A stretch of DNA of 6,406 bases from Actinomycetota bacterium. Lineage in GTDB: Bacteria > Actinomycetota > Actinomycetes > S36-B12 > UBA5976. Shown in pieces: positions 4,632 through 6,406 of the stretch. How positions within the stretch are numbered: the first letter of the stretch is position 1; the number at the start of each line of letters is the position of its first letter. The notes beneath the pieces are model-generated. The model saw only the letters and a list, made by a program, of their open reading frames with translations. It did no database searches and had not been told where the DNA came from. The DNA lies in NCBI GenBank assembly GCA_947491175.1, contig CANLIF010000074.1, positions 1 through 6,406 on the forward strand, given 5' to 3'. The position numbers and the translations under genes were made by a program.

Positions 4632-6406
4632 TTAACTTTCGCTAGTTGGCGCGAGTTTGATCTCAAGTGAGATTGAGCTCGCGCTTTCTACATATGCAAA
4701 GTCTGTTTGGACTCGACCAGCAGCCCGTAAATCTGCCGAGACTAGCTTTGCATTCGCAATTGATTCAGCAGGTGCACTGATTACCGCTTTGGCTATGTCA
4801 GCCTTCATGGAAACCTTTGCCTCACTCTTTGACTTGCGAAGATGCGAAAGAATCTCGGCTGAAACGGCTAGTAACGAAGAGTCACCGTTGAATTCACGCA
4901 GCGAGGCGGAGGTTGGCCAAGCAGACTTATGAACTGAATCGTCATGAGTCCAAGACCAAACTTCTTCGGTTACGAATGGCAAGAACGGTGCGAACAATTT
5001 AATCAAGGTATCAAGAGCGATAGTTAAGGAAGCCCGTGCAGATTCCGCTCCAGATTCACCAGCCAACCCATAAGCCCGATCTTTCACAAGCTCTAAGTGA
5101 TCATCACAGAAAGCCCAGAAGAAAACCTCAGCTGCTTCCATTGCTTTGGTGTAATTAAAGTTTTCGAATGCTTTAGTAGCTTCATCAACTACGTCAGCAA
5201 GAGCTGCCAAAAGCGCCTTATCAATTGGTTCAGTGATTGCCTCTGGTGCAGCGCTGCCTTGCAATAAAACAAACTTGCTAGCGTTGAGAATTTTGGTGGC
5301 CAGGCGGCGGCCAATCTTCATTTGGCCAACATCAAATGCAGTGTCGGTTCCCGGGCGACCGCTTGCTGCCCAATAGCGAACGCCGTCACTGCCGTGTTCA
5401 TCTAGAAGGTCTAGGGGAGTAACAACATTGCCTTTTGACTTAGACATCTTCTTTCGGTCTGGATCCAGGATCCAACCAGAAATCAAAGCATGCTTCCAAG
5501 GCAAGACTTTTTCTTCGAGATGTGCTCGAACCACACTTCCAAACAGCCAGGTGCGAATGATTTCGTGCGCTTGCGGGCGAACGTCAAATGGCCAAACACG
5601 ATTCCAGAGATCTTCATCAAATCCCCAGCCTCCGGCAATTTGTGGAGTCAGAGAAGAAGTGGCCCAAGTGTCCATAACATCTGGATCGCCCATGAATCCG
5701 CCAGGAACTCCACGGTGATCCTCGGTGTATCCAGCTGGGGCATCTGATGATGGATCAATTGGAAGTAACTCTGCATCAGGAACCAAAACCTTGTCCCAAA
5801 TTGGATTTCCATCAGCATCGAGTGCATACCAAACTGGAACGGGTACGCCAAAGAAGCGTTGGCGAGAAATTAACCAGTCACCATTTAGGCCTTCAACCCA
5901 GTTTTGGTAACGGACCTTCATGTGATCTGGATGCCAAGTTATCTGCTGGCCGCTTGCTACTAATTCTGCGCGCAAGTCGGCATCGCGACCACCGTTACGG
6001 ATGTACCACTGACGAGTCGTAACAATTTCCAGCGGCTTGTCGCCTTTTTCAAAAAACTTAACAGGATGAACGATCTGTCTAATTTCACCTTCAAGATCGC
6101 CAGATTCGCGAAGGAGTTCAGCAATCTTTTCCTTTGCCGAGTGAGCGGTTAAGCCAGCTAAGGTGGCATAAGCATTTTTGCCCAGATCAGATTTAATCCA
6201 TTCCGGCACTTCAGTAATAATGCGGCCGTCCCAACCAATGATTGGCCGAGTAAGTAACTGTAGCTCGCGCCACCACGTTACGTCAGTAGTGTCACCAAAG
6301 GTACAGATCATCGCAATGCCCGAACCCTTTTCTGGATCCGCCAAAGTGTGAGCCAGGATCGGAACTTCAACGCCAAAGATTGGTGAGGTAACAGTTGTGC
6401 CAAAAA
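4632..6406 (-). CDS. valS: Valine--tRNA ligase, C-terminal two thirds (5' end outside the window)
   Basis: This class I synthetase charges tRNA-Val with valine using ATP and edits mischarged threonine. About 590 residues are visible, with an open frame to the right edge (last full codon 6404-6402); the HIGH motif and N-terminus lie outside. A TTG at 6344-6342 is internal, because the family sequence continues upstream of it. In visible numbering, the editing-domain segment rich in DPEKGSGIAM is near 23-32, ISRQRFFGVPVPVWY near 179-193, DVMDTWATSS at 242-251, and the catalytic KMSKS at 319-323 (bases 5450-5436). The anticodon-binding helical domain follows. The protein ends soon after that domain without a long charged coiled coil, which suggests the shorter ValS type lacking the C-terminal arm; this should be checked with the full gene. 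The stop TAA is 4 bases from the clpX stop, and the 3' coding end contains the probable clpX terminator on the opposite strand. Confidence 0.97.
   Translation of the reverse strand, partial: FGTTVTSPIFGVEVPILAHTLADPEKGSGIAMICTFGDTTDVTWWRELQLLTRPIIGWDGRIITEVPEWIKSDLGKNAYATLAGLTAHSAKEKIAELLRESGDLEGEIRQIVHPVKFFEKGDKPLEIVTTRQWYIRNGGRDADLRAELVASGQQITWHPDHMKVRYQNWVEGLNGDWLISRQRFFGVPVPVWYALDADGNPIWDKVLVPDAELLPIDPSSDAPAGYTEDHRGVPGGFMGDPDVMDTWATSSLTPQIAGGWGFDEDLWNRVWPFDVRPQAHEIIRTWLFGSVVRAHLEEKVLPWKHALISGWILDPDRKKMSKSKGNVVTPLDLLDEHGSDGVRYWAASGRPGTDTAFDVGQMKIGRRLATKILNASKFVLLQGSAAPEAITEPIDKALLAALADVVDEATKAFENFNYTKAMEAAEVFFWAFCDDHLELVKDRAYGLAGESGAESARASLTIALDTLIKLFAPFLPFVTEEVWSWTHDDSVHKSAWPTSASLREFNGDSSLLAVSAEILSHLRKSKSEAKVSMKADIAKAVISAPAESIANAKLVSADLRAAGRVQTDFAYVESASSISLEIKLAPTSES
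4649..4689 (+). terminator. Intrinsic terminator of clpX, inside the valS 3' coding end
   Basis: Bases 4649-4664 pair with 4669-4684 in a continuous 16-bp stem around the loop AAGT, followed by TTTCT at 4685-4689. It starts 21 bases after the clpX stop, the expected place for a rho-independent terminator. Three of the pairs (4656/4677, 4658/4675, 4659/4674) are G-U in the plus-strand RNA and become A-C mismatches in the valS-sense RNA, and no U tract follows on that side. The structure therefore favours termination of clpX transcripts rather than disturbing valS mRNA. Confidence 0.75.

Noticed and set aside
5428..5718. Plus-strand open frames antisense to valS, such as that of 96 codons
   Set aside because: They lie opposite conserved ValS motifs including KMSKS and have no convincing ribosome binding site or domain.
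6342..6344. TTG as the start of valS
   Set aside because: The reading frame upstream (to 6404) encodes typical ValS editing-domain sequence, so the TTG is internal and the gene is cut by the window edge.

Overview
This window is a conserved chromosomal housekeeping block from an actinobacterium. Two co-transcribed clpP paralogues, a tig-clpP1-clpP2-clpX order, an actinobacterial-type ClpX N-terminus, tRNA genes without encoded CCA and a likely ClgR operator all point there. Base composition is close to half G+C by eye, well below typical soil actinobacteria. This would fit a freshwater lineage such as acI/Nanopelagicales, but that placement is inference.

Layout, left to right. Bases 1-137 hold no gene, only two hairpins on the 3' side of a minus-strand tRNA-Gly(UCC). 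A 68-base spacer separates that tRNA from a divergent plus-strand tRNA-Pro(UGG), which is followed by a strong hairpin. Then come, all on the plus strand, tig (trigger factor), clpP1, clpP2 and clpX. The valine--tRNA ligase gene valS lies on the minus strand, converges on clpX with only 4 bases between the stop codons, and runs off the right edge, so its N-terminal part is missing.

The four plus-strand genes form a proteostasis unit. Trigger factor meets nascent chains at the ribosome. ClpP1 and ClpP2 (both with intact Ser-His-Asp triads) probably form a mixed double-ring protease. ClpX is the AAA+ unfoldase that feeds it. The tig-clpP1 spacer carries a near-perfect match to the actinobacterial ClgR operator, which suggests stress- and proteolysis-coupled control of clpP1P2.

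I see no new gene system. The most interesting signals are non-coding: (1) a 41-bp tandem repeat of 2.7 copies that starts inside the last codons of tig, contains its stop codon and forms serial hairpins; (2) a 16-bp-stem terminator for clpX lying inside the antisense of the valS 3' coding end, with G-U pairs that work only in the clpX-sense RNA; (3) the ClgR-like box with an adjoining dyad; (4) interlocking divergent promoter candidates between the two tRNAs.
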